This document shows, piece by piece, positions 1-8,398 of a DNA stretch of 64,000 nt. The position numbers and the translations under genes were made by a program. The notes under the pieces were generated by a model. It had not been told where the DNA came from and searched no databases. It saw only the letters and a program-made list of their open reading frames with translations. Source of the DNA: Bog-473 sp963840245 (GTDB lineage Bacteria; Actinomycetota; Acidimicrobiia; Acidimicrobiales; RAAP-2); the NCBI GenBank assembly GCA_963840245.1, contig CAWIYI010000014.1, forward strand, positions 124,001 through 188,000, read 5' to 3'. Position 1 is the stretch's first letter. Every line of letters starts with the position of its first letter.

Positions 1-90
1 CTGGGTGTCGACATAGGTGGACTCGAAGTGTGAGGTGATGCGCTCGAGGCGCCCCTCGTCCATCCCGGCTGCGTCAGGCTCGATCTTCAC
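1..90 (-). CDS. Serine hydrolase (beta-lactamase family), N-terminal fragment
   Basis: The gene is cut by the left edge of the window; only the first 30 codons are visible. It starts with GTG at 88-90, with a purine-rich GGGAAGAGG stretch about six bases upstream, and an in-frame TAG lies further upstream, so the start is well bounded. The visible peptide contains GMDEGRLERI followed by an acidic, aromatic stretch. This resembles the N-terminus of actinobacterial class C beta-lactamase-like serine hydrolases (EstB/penicillin-binding-like), where a similar helix precedes the catalytic domain. The SxxK motif is outside the window, so the assignment rests on the N-terminal pattern only. Confidence 0.5.
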   Translation of the reverse strand, partial: MKIEPDAAGMDEGRLERITSHFESTYVDTQ

Positions 91-129
91 GCTGACCTCT
101 TCCCCACGCCCGGTGTCGGTCCTTGTCTA

Positions 130-153
130 TTCGGAACCCGGACATATTCCGAA
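130..153. repeat. Inverted repeat TTCGGAA-N10-TTCCGAA
   Basis: A perfect 7-bp inverted repeat (130-136 and 147-153) with a 10-base spacer lies in the leader of the serine hydrolase, downstream of its presumed -10. It could be an operator or an RNA hairpin. No regulator can be assigned. Confidence 0.45.
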
Positions 154-174
154 CGCGGACACATGTAGTCGAAA

Positions 175-198
175 ACTATAAACGATCCTGTTTACAGT
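175..198. promoter_or_regulatory. Operator-like dyad overlapping a TATAGT -10 element
   Basis: The half sites ACTATAAAC (175-183) and GTTTACAGT (190-198) are separated by six bases and match as an inverted repeat with one mismatch. Read on the minus strand, TATAGT at 180-175 would be a good -10 for the serine hydrolase, so a bound repressor would block it. A site of the same architecture (identical left half, six-base spacer) lies at 53302-53340 beside a TetR-like gene remnant. This suggests a shared TetR-family operator, which is an inference. Confidence 0.5.
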
Positions 199-284
199 CT
201 GGGAGGACCTGCCCGCCCGTGTGCCGCGCTGTGCCCTGAATGCGGGTCTCGGCGGCGACGGCGGCTCCCAGGAGAAGGACGACC

Positions 285-1103
285 TCACTCCTTGTTCGCC
301 TTCTTTTCCTTCTGGTCCCGCAGGTAGGCGGCTGTGCCGGCCAGGAACGCGCCGACGTCCTTCTCCTTGTTGGCGGTCACGCCGTGGAACCACTCGGGCA
401 CGTAGACCTGGGCGGCGCCCGACTCCAGCCCGGCCAGGACGGCGTCGACGCACACCGAGACCGGTTCGGCCGGCACCGGCAGGTCGGGCACGTCGTTGTC
501 GGGCAGGGAGAACAGCTCGGTGTCGATCACGCCGGGGTAGACCACCATCACCTTGATGCCGCTGTCCCACAGGTCGACGGCCATCGCCTCGGAGAAGGCG
601 GTGAGCGCCGCCTTCGAGGCGTCGTAGGCCGCCTCGCCCGGCGCGCTGAGCTTGGCGGCGATCGACGAGATGTTCACGATGGTGCCCGAGCCGCGAGCCA
701 GCATCTGGGGGAGCAGGTCATAGGTCAGGCGCATCGGCGACAGGTAGTTGATGTGCATGACGGCGGTGATGGTGTCGATGTCCAGCGCGGTGGTGTGACG
801 GCGCTTGGGGATGCCGGCGTTGTTGACCAGGAGGTCGATCCCTCCGAAGGCGTCCAGCACGTCGACGGCCAGCTTGTCCACGGCGTCGGGGTCGGCCAGG
901 TTGGTCACCCACATCCGGCTGTCGGGGGAGTGCTTCATGCAACGCTCCAGGACCTCGGAGAGCAGCTCAGCCCGGCGGGCACAGATGCCGACCACGGCGC
1001 CCCGCTCGGCCAGGGCCTCAGCCAGCCCGGCCCCGATGCCCGACGACCCCCCGGTCACCAGCGTGCGGCACCCCTTCAGGTCCAACGCCATCGTCCACCC
1101 CAC
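285..1103 (-). CDS. SDR family NAD(P)-dependent oxidoreductase
   Basis: This is a classical short-chain dehydrogenase of about 270 residues. The cofactor motif TGGSSGIG sits near residue 20, the structural NNAG near residue 95, a serine in NISS near 143, and the catalytic YDASK near 160. The substrate is unknown; the C-terminal segment after a PGVIDTELF-like stretch is charged. The annotated start is GTG at 1103, preceded by a GGAAACGAAA stretch. ATG at 1091, preceded by GGGGTGG, gives a product four residues shorter and is nearly as good. The gene is divergent from the kdp operon and shares a roughly 130-bp control region with it. Confidence 0.85.
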   Translation of the reverse strand: MGWTMALDLKGCRTLVTGGSSGIGAGLAEALAERGAVVGICARRAELLSEVLERCMKHSPDSRMWVTNLADPDAVDKLAVDVLDAFGGIDLLVNNAGIPKRRHTTALDIDTITAVMHINYLSPMRLTYDLLPQMLARGSGTIVNISSIAAKLSAPGEAAYDASKAALTAFSEAMAVDLWDSGIKVMVVYPGVIDTELFSLPDNDVPDLPVPAEPVSVCVDAVLAGLESGAAQVYVPEWFHGVTANKEKDVGAFLAGTAAYLRDQKEKKANKE

Positions 1104-1159
1104 TTTCGTTTCCGTGCGAGCCGGTCCTCACCTTAGGCACAGCCGGCGCACGGCGGGTA

Positions 1160-1175
1160 TTGACATTCTGTTGAC
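1160..1175 (+). promoter_or_regulatory. Candidate KdpE site: direct TTGAC repeats, 11-bp period
   Basis: Two TTGAC pentamers begin at 1160 and 1171, exactly 11 bp apart. That is the usual spacing of direct half-sites for OmpR/PhoB-family regulators such as KdpE. They lie about 50 bp upstream of the first kdp reading frame. TTGACA could equally be a -35 hexamer. Binding by KdpE is an inference. Confidence 0.35.
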
Positions 1176-1231
1176 GCGGTACACCGGCGCGTTCACATCG
1201 GATTCACGGACGCGCCGCCACCATGGAGCCC

Positions 1232-1315
1232 ATGGCTGATCTTCTCGTCGTGCTCAGCATCGTGGTGTTCATTGCCGCGTTCCTGGGCTACATCTGGCTG
1301 CTGGAGCGGGTATGA
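1232..1315 (+). CDS. 27-aa hydrophobic peptide upstream of kdpF
   Basis: A short frame encodes 27 residues (30 if the in-frame ATG at 1223 is used). It consists of one predicted membrane helix (LLVVLSIVVFIAAFLGYIWL) ending in ERV. Its stop overlaps the kdpF start as GTATGA, so the two are translationally coupled. Comparable short peptides ahead of kdpF are, to my recollection, present in other bacteria, but I cannot name a family. The helix, position and coupling suggest an additional small subunit or regulator of the KdpFABC complex. Being so short, it could also be only a translated leader. Confidence 0.55.
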   Translation: MADLLVVLSIVVFIAAFLGYIWLLERV

Positions 1316-1401
1316 GCGCCGTCCAGGGCCTCCTGCTCGGCATCTCCGTGTTGGTCTTCATCTACATCGGGGTCGCCATGTTCAAGCCCGAGTGGTTCTG
1401 A
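1312..1401 (+). CDS. kdpF: KdpF, small subunit of the potassium-transporting ATPase
   Basis: The 29-residue product has a single membrane helix (GLLLGISVLVFIYIGVAMF) followed by the KPEWF-type tail typical of KdpF. KdpF stabilises the KdpFABC K+ pump in the cytoplasmic membrane. Its ATG overlaps the stop of the preceding small peptide, and its TGA is directly followed by the kdpA ATG, so it sits in a tightly coupled operon. It is too short for most gene finders, but its sequence and position make it convincing. Confidence 0.88.
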   Translation: MSAVQGLLLGISVLVFIYIGVAMFKPEWF

Positions 1402-3093
1402 ATGGGTTTCTTCTGGACCATCGTCGTCCTCCTCGTCCTGTTGGCCCTGGCCTGGCGGTATCTCGGCGCCTACATGGTCGCCGTGTTCGAGGGGCGGCTG
1501 CACTTCCTCGGCTTCATCGAGCGCCCCATCTACCGGCTCCTCGGCACCAGCCCGGACAAGGAGCAGACCTGGAAGCGCTACGCCGGCTCGGTGGTGATCT
1601 TCTCGGGGCTCTCCATCGGGATCACCTACGCCATCCTGCGCCTGCAGGGCTCGTTGCCCTGGAACCCACAGCATTTCGGGGCGGTCGGACCGGCGCTCTC
1701 GTGGAACACGGCTACCTCCTTCGTCACCAATACGAACTGGCAGAACTACGGCGGCGAGACGACGATGTCGTACCTCTCGCAGATGTGCTCGCTGACCGTG
1801 CAGCAGTTCGTCACGCCAGCCGTCGGCATCGCGGCCGCGCTGGTCATCATCCGCGGCTTCTCCAAGAAGGGCTCGCCGACCGTCGGCAACTTCTGGGTGG
1901 ACGTGACCCGGGCCCTGCTCTACGTGCTCACCCCCATCGCCATCATCGGCGGCCTGATCTTCGTCGGCCAGGGCGCGGTCGACACACTCGGCGGCCCCGT
2001 CAACGTCCACAACGCCCTCAACGGGGTCTCGCAGACCATCGCCGTCGGGCCGGTCGGCTTCATGGAGGCCATCAAGCAGCTGGGGACCAACGGCGGGGGA
2101 TTCTTCAACATCAACTCGGCCCATCCCTTCGAGAACCCGACGGGCCTGACCAACCTGCTCTCCATCGTCCTCCTGCTGTGCATCCCGGTGTCACTGACCT
2201 ACGTGTTCGGGAAGATGGTCGGGGCCATCCGCCAGGGCGTGGCCGTCCTGGCCGCGATGTTCATCATCTTCGGTGCCTGGGTTGCCATCTCGGCCGTCTC
2301 GGAGCACCAGGCCAACCCGGCCGTGCAGGCCGCCGGGCTCGTCCACCAGCCGACGGGGAACACCACCGGCAAGGAGGTCCGCTTCGGCGTCCCGAGCTCG
2401 GCGCTCTTCGGGGTGTCGTCGACCTCGACGTCGACCGGGTCGGCCAACTCCGCCTACGACTCCTTCACGCCGATCGGCGGCGGCATGAACCTCACCGGCA
2501 TGATGCTCGGCGAGGTCACCCCCGGCGGTGTCGGCAGCGGGATGTACACGATCTTGATCTACGCCATCATCGCGGTCTTCATCGGCGGGCTGATGGTCGG
2601 CCGAACACCCGAGTACCTCGGCAAGAAGATCCAGGCCACGGAGGTGAAGCTGGCCGGCCTGGGGACCATTGTGATGCCGATCACCGTGCTCGTCGTCACG
2701 GGGCTGGCCGTTTCGCTCCATGCCGGCCAGATCGCGCCCGAGAACGGCGGTCCCCACGGCTTCTCCGAGATCCTCTACGCCCTCACGTCGCAGGGGAACA
2801 ACAACGGGTCCGCCTTCGGCGGCCTCACCGGCAACACGCCCTTCTACAACATCCTCGGCGGCATCGACATGCTCATCGGGCGTTTCGGGATCATGATCCC
2901 GGCCATCGCACTGGGCGGGGTGCTGGCGGCCAAGAACGTTGTGTCCGCCGGAGCCGGCACGTTCCGCTCCGACAACCCCATGTTCGTCGGCCTCCTGATC
3001 GGCGTCATCATCATCGTCGGCGGCCTGACCTTCTTCCCGGCCGTGTCTCTCGGTCCGATCGTCGAGCAGCTCAGTCACGGAAAGTTCTTCTAA
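1402..3093 (+). CDS. kdpA: KdpA, potassium-binding channel-like subunit
   Basis: The 563-aa polytopic membrane protein is the normal length for KdpA. KdpA binds and translocates K+ in the high-affinity KdpFABC pump. The four selectivity-filter-like loops are recognisable: TSFVTNTNWQNYGGE in the first pore region, NGGGFFNINSAHPFENP in the second, a third near SAYDSFTPIGGG, and the SQGNNNGSAFGGLTGN segment. The start ATG abuts the kdpF stop, and kdpB begins immediately after the TAA. The reading frame is intact. Confidence 0.97.
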   Translation: MGFFWTIVVLLVLLALAWRYLGAYMVAVFEGRLHFLGFIERPIYRLLGTSPDKEQTWKRYAGSVVIFSGLSIGITYAILRLQGSLPWNPQHFGAVGPALSWNTATSFVTNTNWQNYGGETTMSYLSQMCSLTVQQFVTPAVGIAAALVIIRGFSKKGSPTVGNFWVDVTRALLYVLTPIAIIGGLIFVGQGAVDTLGGPVNVHNALNGVSQTIAVGPVGFMEAIKQLGTNGGGFFNINSAHPFENPTGLTNLLSIVLLLCIPVSLTYVFGKMVGAIRQGVAVLAAMFIIFGAWVAISAVSEHQANPAVQAAGLVHQPTGNTTGKEVRFGVPSSALFGVSSTSTSTGSANSAYDSFTPIGGGMNLTGMMLGEVTPGGVGSGMYTILIYAIIAVFIGGLMVGRTPEYLGKKIQATEVKLAGLGTIVMPITVLVVTGLAVSLHAGQIAPENGGPHGFSEILYALTSQGNNNGSAFGGLTGNTPFYNILGGIDMLIGRFGIMIPAIALGGVLAAKNVVSAGAGTFRSDNPMFVGLLIGVIIIVGGLTFFPAVSLGPIVEQLSHGKFF

Positions 3094-5161
3094 ATGACCG
3101 TCATCGCCACCGACGCCCCGCCCCCCTCCGCCCCCGCCCCCCACGGCGTGGCGGAGTCCCGCGGCCTCTTCGACCCGGAGATCCTGAAGGAGGCCCTCGC
3201 CGGGTCGATCACCAAGCTCGATCCCCGGGTGCAGGTGAGGAACCCGGTCATGTTCGTGGTGTTGATCGGCTCGGTCATCACCCTGATCGAGTCCATCGCC
3301 CACGGCGGCATCTTCAACTGGTCGATCACGGTGTGGCTGTTCCTCACCGTGCTCTTCGCCAACTTCGCCGAGGCCATGGCCGAAGGCCGGGGCAAGGCGC
3401 AGGCGCTCGCCCTCCGCAAGATGCGCTCTGAGACCATGGCCCGGCGCCTGTTGCCCGACGGCACCGAAGAACTGGTGCCCGCCGCCGCCCTGGCCAAGGG
3501 CGACCTCGTGGTGTGCGAGGCCGGCGACCACATCCCCTCCGACGGGGAGATCATCGAAGGGGTGGCCTCGGTCGACGAGTCGGCCATCACGGGCGAGTCG
3601 GCCCCGGTCATCCGCGAGTCCGGTGGCGACCGCTCGGCGGTGACCGGCGGCACCACGGTGCTCTCCGACCGGATCGTCGTGCGGATCACCGCCGAGGCCG
3701 GGCCAGACCTTCTTGGACCGGATGATCGCGTTGGTCGAGGGAGCCAACCGCCAGAAGACGCCCAACGAGATCGCCCTGACCATCCTCCTGGCGGTGCTCA
3801 CCATCATCTTCCTCCCCGTCGTCGTCGTGCTGCAGCCCTTCGCCGGTTTCGCCGGGGGCACGGTCTCGGTGGTGATCCTGGTCTCGCTGCTGGTCTGCCT
3901 CATCCCGACCACCATCGGCGCCCTGCTGTCCGCCATCGGCATCGCCGGCATGGACCGCCTGGTGCAGCGCAACGTGCTGGCCATGAGCGGCCGGGCCGTC
4001 GAGGCGGCGGGCGACGTGCAGACCCTGCTGCTCGACAAGACCGGCACCATCACGCTGGGCAATCGCATGGCCTCTGACTTCTTCCCCGCCAGCGGCCACA
4101 CCGAGGAGGAGGTCGCCAGCGCGGCCCAGCTGGCATCCCTGGCCGACGAGACGCCCGAGGGCCGCTCCATCGTGGTGCTCGCCAAGGACCGCTTCGGCAT
4201 CCGCGAGCGCGAGCTCTCGGGACCGCACGAGTTCGTGCCGTTCTCGGCCACCACCCGCATGTCAGGCCTCAACGTCGACGGGCGCCAGATCCGCAAGGGA
4301 GCCGCCGAGGCGGTGCGCCAATGGGTGGTCGACCAGGGCGGGTCCGCTCCCGAGGGACTTCAGGAGATCGTCGACCGCATCGCCCGGCAGGGCTCGACGC
4401 CCCTCGTCGTGGCCGAGGACGCGACGATCCTCGGCGTCATCGAGCTCAAGGACGTCGTGAAGTCGGGCATCAAGGAGCGTTTCGCCGAGCTGCGCGCCGC
4501 CGGCATCCGCACCGTGATGATCACCGGTGACAACCCCCTCACGGCGGCGGCCATCGCCCAGGAGGCCGGCGTGGACGACTTCCTGGCCGAGGCCACCCCG
4601 GAGAACAAGATGGAGCTGATCAAGGCCGAGCAGGAGGGCGGCAAGCTCGTGGCCATGACGGGCGACGGCACCAACGACGCGCCCGCCTTGGCGCAGGCCG
4701 ACGTGGGCGTGGCGATGAACACGGGGACCACGGCGGCCAAGGAGGCCGGCAACATGGTCGACCTCGACTCCAACCCCACGAAGCTGATCGACGTCGTCGA
4801 GATCGGCAAGCAGCTGCTCATCACCCGGGGATCGCTGACGACCTTCTCCATCGCCAACGACGTGGCCAAGTACTTCGCCATCATCCCGGCGCTGTTCGTG
4901 GTGATCTACCCCCAGCTCCAAACCCTGAACATCATGAAACTCCACAGCGCCCAGAGTGCGGTGCTCTCGGCCGTCATCTTCAACGCGCTGGTCATCGTCG
5001 CGCTGATCCCTCTCGCCCTGCGCGGCGTGAAGTGGCGGCCCTCGGGTGCGGCGGCGATCCTGCGCCGGAACGTCTTCATCTACGGCGTCGGCGGGATCAT
5101 CGCGCCCTTCATCTTCATCAAGTTGATCGACCTCGTCATCGTGGCGCTGCACGCCTACTAA
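3094..5161 (+). CDS. kdpB: KdpB, P-type ATPase catalytic subunit (one-base frameshift)
   Basis: This is the ATP-hydrolysing subunit of the K+ pump. The first frame carries the N-terminal helices and the actuator motif ITGESAPVI. The second carries the phosphorylation motif DKTGTIT, the KGA nucleotide-binding motif and the hinge TGDGTNDAPAL, then the C-terminal helices. The two frames join at a GGG at 3700-3702: removing one G restores a continuous protein of about 688 residues, the family norm, with the expected AEAGQTFLDRMIALVEGANR-type junction. All catalytic residues are present on either side. A sequencing indel is more likely than gene decay. Confidence 0.93.
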
Positions 5162-5172
5162 GGACCCTCATC

Positions 5173-5812
5173 ATGCTCACCCAATTCCGCCGTGGTGCCA
5201 TCTTCTGCATCATCTGCCTGGTTCTCTTCGGCCTCGTCTTCCCGCTCGTCGGCGTGGGCCTGTCCCAGCTCTTCTTCAAGCACCAGGCCGACGGCTCCAT
5301 CACGGCCAACGGTTCGACCCTGATCGGGCAGAACTGGGCCCTGACCAAGTGCCCGGGACACCTGCCGGGCAGCTGTGTCTTCCAGGGTCGACCCGACGCG
5401 CTCGGGTCCCTACTCCAATGCGAACGCCAAGACACCCAACCCCGCCGGGCACCCCGGCGACGACCCGTTGACAGCCAACGGGGTCGCCGGCGAATCGGGG
5501 GCGACGAACCTGGGACCACGCTCACAGGAGCTGCTCGACTACACCAAGACCCTCATCGCCTACTGGCATCGGCGCGGCGTGAACCCCACCTCCGACCTGG
5601 TGACGACCTCGGGCAGTGGCATCGACCCCGACATCACCCCCCAGGACGCGCAGGCGCAGATCCCCATGGTGTCCCGCGCCACCGGTCTCTCGGCGGCGAC
5701 CCTCCAGCGCGTGATCAGCCAGCAGACCAACAGCATGCAGCTTGGTTTCCTCGGTTCGCCCTATATCAACGTGCTGCAGCTCAACGAGGCGCTGGCCAAG
5801 CTCAAGACGTGA
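5173..5812 (+). CDS. kdpC: KdpC, potassium pump stabilising subunit (one-base frameshift)
   Basis: KdpC has one N-terminal helix (residues about 8-30) and an extracytoplasmic domain that supports the affinity of KdpFABC. The N-terminal part ends in CVFQGRPDAL; the rest (GPYSNANAKTPNP onward, then the conserved SGSGIDPDITPQDAQ-type region and a C-terminal NVLQLNEALAKL) lies one frame over. Deleting one G from the GGG at 5404-5406 joins them into about 212 residues. The start ATG lies 11 bases after kdpB. The stop overlaps the next gene by GTGA. Confidence 0.9.
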
Positions 5813-6093
5813 GATGTGACACGACCACCACCGCCATCGCGGCGTTGGTGCCACGACAGCGGTCGCGGGTGGCGGGCGACGTCGAGTCGGTCGTCTCCTT
5901 CGAGCGGCCCTGGGTCCGCACCGACGCGGTCCTGGTCGACGGGACGGGCGCGTTGGTCCTGCGCTTCCACGGGCGTTCCGGCGTGCCCGGGATGGCTGCC
6001 GGGGCGCATGTCATCGCCGAGGGCACGCCGGCGCTCGAGCGAGGCGTCCTCATGATGCGCAACCCGCTCTACTCGTTTGCCGCGACGGGATGA
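5809..6093 (+). CDS. Small OB-fold protein (nucleic-acid-binding-like)
   Basis: The 94-aa product starts with GTG overlapping the kdpC stop (GTGA). Its sequence (RVAGDVESVV, TDAVLVDGTGALVLRFHGR, GMAAGAHVIAEGT, MMRNPLYSF) has the strand pattern of an OB fold like that of the RecG wedge domain. Short actinobacterial proteins of this kind are annotated as OB-fold nucleic-acid-binding and some lie near potassium-uptake genes. A role for it in potassium transport is unproven. Its last 25 bp overlap the 3' end of the convergent kdpE gene. Confidence 0.65.
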   Translation: MRCDTTTTAIAALVPRQRSRVAGDVESVVSFERPWVRTDAVLVDGTGALVLRFHGRSGVPGMAAGAHVIAEGTPALERGVLMMRNPLYSFAATG

Positions 6094-6776
6094 TCGCCGG
6101 CGACCAGCTGGTAGCCGACGCCGGGCACGGTCTTCAGCAGCCGGCCCTCTTCGTCCCCCATCTTCTTGCGCAGCCGGTGGGTGTAGACCCGCACGTAGTT
6201 GGACTCGGCGCCGTAACCGGGGCCCCACACGTCCTTGAGGATCATGTGGTGGGTGCACACCTTGCCGGCGTGGCGGGCCAGGTAGGCCAGGAGCTCGAAC
6301 TCCTTGGCCGTGAGCTGCAGGGCCGCACCCGACAGGGTCGCCATGTGATGGACCAGATCGACCTCGAGGTCGCCCACGTCGATCGTGGTGGACGTCTCGT
6401 CGCCGCCGTGCCGGGCGGCCGCATGGCGCAGCGCCACCCGCAGACGCGCCTCGAGCTCGGCCATGCCGAACGGCTTCGTCACGAAGTCGTCGGCTCCGCT
6501 GTCGAGCGCCTCTACCTTGCGCCGCTCGTCGCCGTAGGCGGACAGCACAACGATCGGCACGTTCGAGAACTCGCGGACGCGGCGGCAGACCTCGAGGCCG
6601 TCGATGTCGGGCAGGCCGAGATCGAGAATGACGAGATCAGGCCGCGCCAGCGCGACCTGGTTGATGGCGTCCGCTCCCGAGTGCGCGATGAGCACGTCGT
6701 CGCCGCGGGCGGTCAGACCGATCCGCAGCGCCTTGAGCAGCGATGGATCGTCGTCGACGACGAGCACCTTGGTCAC
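6069..6776 (-). CDS. kdpE: KdpE, OmpR-family response regulator
   Basis: The 235-aa two-component regulator has an N-terminal receiver (acid pocket DDD at 8-10, phospho-acceptor Asp52 in LVILDLGLPD, conserved Lys in VTKPF) and a C-terminal winged helix (LTAKEFELLAYLARHAGKV, then ESNYVRVYTHRLRKK). It is expected to activate kdp transcription when potassium is limiting. It lies nine bases downstream of the histidine kinase gene on the same strand and is cotranscribed with it. Its 3' end overlaps the convergent OB-fold gene. Confidence 0.93.
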   Translation of the reverse strand: MTKVLVVDDDPSLLKALRIGLTARGDDVLIAHSGADAINQVALARPDLVILDLGLPDIDGLEVCRRVREFSNVPIVVLSAYGDERRKVEALDSGADDFVTKPFGMAELEARLRVALRHAAARHGGDETSTTIDVGDLEVDLVHHMATLSGAALQLTAKEFELLAYLARHAGKVCTHHMILKDVWGPGYGAESNYVRVYTHRLRKKMGDEEGRLLKTVPGVGYQLVAGDHPVAANE

Positions 6777-6785
6777 GGCAGCCGC

Positions 6786-8327
6786 TCAGACCGGCGCCGC
6801 GACGCGCGTCTCCGACGGGACCGTGAAGACGACCCGTGCCCCGCCGTCGACCTCGGGATCGATCCAGATGAGCCCGCCGTGCGCCTCGACGAAGGCCTTG
6901 GCGATGGCCAGGCCGAGGCCCGCCCTCCCGCCCCCGCCGTTCTGGCTGAACATCTCGAAGACCCGTTCCCGGTCCTCCGGCGCGATGCCCGGACCGTCGT
7001 CGGCCACCGCGATCTCGACCCGCGCCGCGTTCCCCGGCGCGCGCCTCGCCGCGACACGGATGACACTCTCGTCAGGGGACAAGCGTTCGGCGTTCTCGAG
7101 CACGTTCGCCAGGACCTGGCTCATGAGGACGTGATCGAGGTGCAGGAGTGGAAGGTCCTCCGGTGTGTCGACCGCGACGCGGCCGGGCGTCACGATGCCG
7201 CCCAGCAGTGCCACCGCTTCGCCGACCAGGTCGGTGAAGCCGATCGTCGCTGGCCGCAACTCGAGCGCGCCGGCTTCGAGGCGGGTCATGTCGAGGAGAT
7301 TGGTCACGAGCCGGGCCAGGCGGTCCGACTGCAGCTCAATGAGCTCCAGCAATTCCGCCCGGTCCTCGGGACTCAAGCGCGCATCGACCTGGCGCAGGTT
7401 CGACACGGCGGTCTTGATGGACGCCAGCGGCGTCCGCAGGTCGTGCGATGCCGCCCCCATGAGGGCTCGCCGCCAGCGGTCGATCTCGTCGAGCAGGCGC
7501 GCCCGCAGGGCCTGCTCGCTCAGCTGGGCCCGGTCGACCGCCAGTGCCGCCTGGTTGGCGAACGTGCCGAGCAGGCTCCGATCGTGCTCCACCAACTGGA
7601 CGTCCTGGAGCACCAGCATGCCGACGGGCCGGTGACTCACGACCAGGGCCACCGACACCCGTCGAGGGCCGGCGTCGTCGAGCAGTCCGAGGGATCGTGT
7701 CTGACCTCCCGATGTCACCGAGGCCACGTCCACCTCTGTCAGCGGTTGCCCCGCCCTGGCCGCCACCCGCAACGCCGCTCCGGCACCCAGGTCGCCGCTC
7801 TCGCTCTCGGGCAGCACGAGCGCCGTCCAGCGCGGCGTAAAGACGGATTGCACGATGGCAACCATGTGCGTCAGCAACTGCGACAGCGTGAGATCGCCGA
7901 TCAGCGCCTGCGACAACTCGTAGAGCCGTTCGGACTCCACGGTCCGGCGCTCCGCCTCCTCCCGGGCGCTGCGCAGCTTGGCCACGACCTGGGAGACGAT
8001 CAAGACCACCACGGCATAGACGGCGAGCGCGATCCAGTTCTGGGGCGAGCGGACGGTCAGCGTGTTGTACGGAGGGAGGAAGAAAAGGTCGTAGACGAGG
8101 AACCCTCCCAGTGCGCCCACGACGCCGGGAAGGAAGCCGCCGATCACGACACCCACCAGTGCGGGCAGTACGAACACCAACGCCGGGATGGCCGTGCTGA
8201 GGTGGGCTCGGAAAGGGAGCAGCAGGGCCAACAGCGCGCCCAGCCCGGCCAGCGTGACGACGATTGCCAACGCGGTTCGCTGGTAGGTTTCCCTGTGAAC
8301 CGACCCGCTTGGTCTGACGTGCGTCAC
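6786..8327 (-). CDS. kdpD: KdpD-type histidine kinase lacking the KdpD sensor domain
   Basis: The 513-aa protein corresponds to the C-terminal half of canonical KdpD. It has a DUF4118-type four-helix membrane block (about residues 18-115), a GAF-like domain (about 140-265), HisKA with the phospho-acceptor His295 in GAASHDLRTP, and a HATPase domain with N box (VLANVLENAERLS), DDGPGI and GLGLAIAK. The N-terminal KdpD/USP part that E. coli KdpD carries in the same chain is missing and is encoded by the divergent gene at 8399. The frame is intact and the start lies within the shared 71-bp divergent region, so this is a genuine split. Confidence 0.9.
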   Translation of the reverse strand: MTHVRPSGSVHRETYQRTALAIVVTLAGLGALLALLLPFRAHLSTAIPALVFVLPALVGVVIGGFLPGVVGALGGFLVYDLFFLPPYNTLTVRSPQNWIALAVYAVVVLIVSQVVAKLRSAREEAERRTVESERLYELSQALIGDLTLSQLLTHMVAIVQSVFTPRWTALVLPESESGDLGAGAALRVAARAGQPLTEVDVASVTSGGQTRSLGLLDDAGPRRVSVALVVSHRPVGMLVLQDVQLVEHDRSLLGTFANQAALAVDRAQLSEQALRARLLDEIDRWRRALMGAASHDLRTPLASIKTAVSNLRQVDARLSPEDRAELLELIELQSDRLARLVTNLLDMTRLEAGALELRPATIGFTDLVGEAVALLGGIVTPGRVAVDTPEDLPLLHLDHVLMSQVLANVLENAERLSPDESVIRVAARRAPGNAARVEIAVADDGPGIAPEDRERVFEMFSQNGGGGRAGLGLAIAKAFVEAHGGLIWIDPEVDGGARVVFTVPSETRVAAPV

Positions 8328-8398
8328 AACTATCCGTCCTTCGGAGCCTCGAGTGAGTGTACCGACGCCTTGACGGGACCCGGCGAGGCGAGGTGGAG

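Noticed and set aside
3694..3712. Programmed frameshift in kdpB
   Set aside because: Many unrelated genes in the window have similar indels, and no slippery site with a stimulator is evident; sequence error is simpler.
2191..4296. Long open frame on the minus strand opposite kdpA and kdpB
   Set aside because: Composition is His/Asp/Arg-rich and it lies antisense to intact kdp genes, as expected for shadows in GC-rich DNA.
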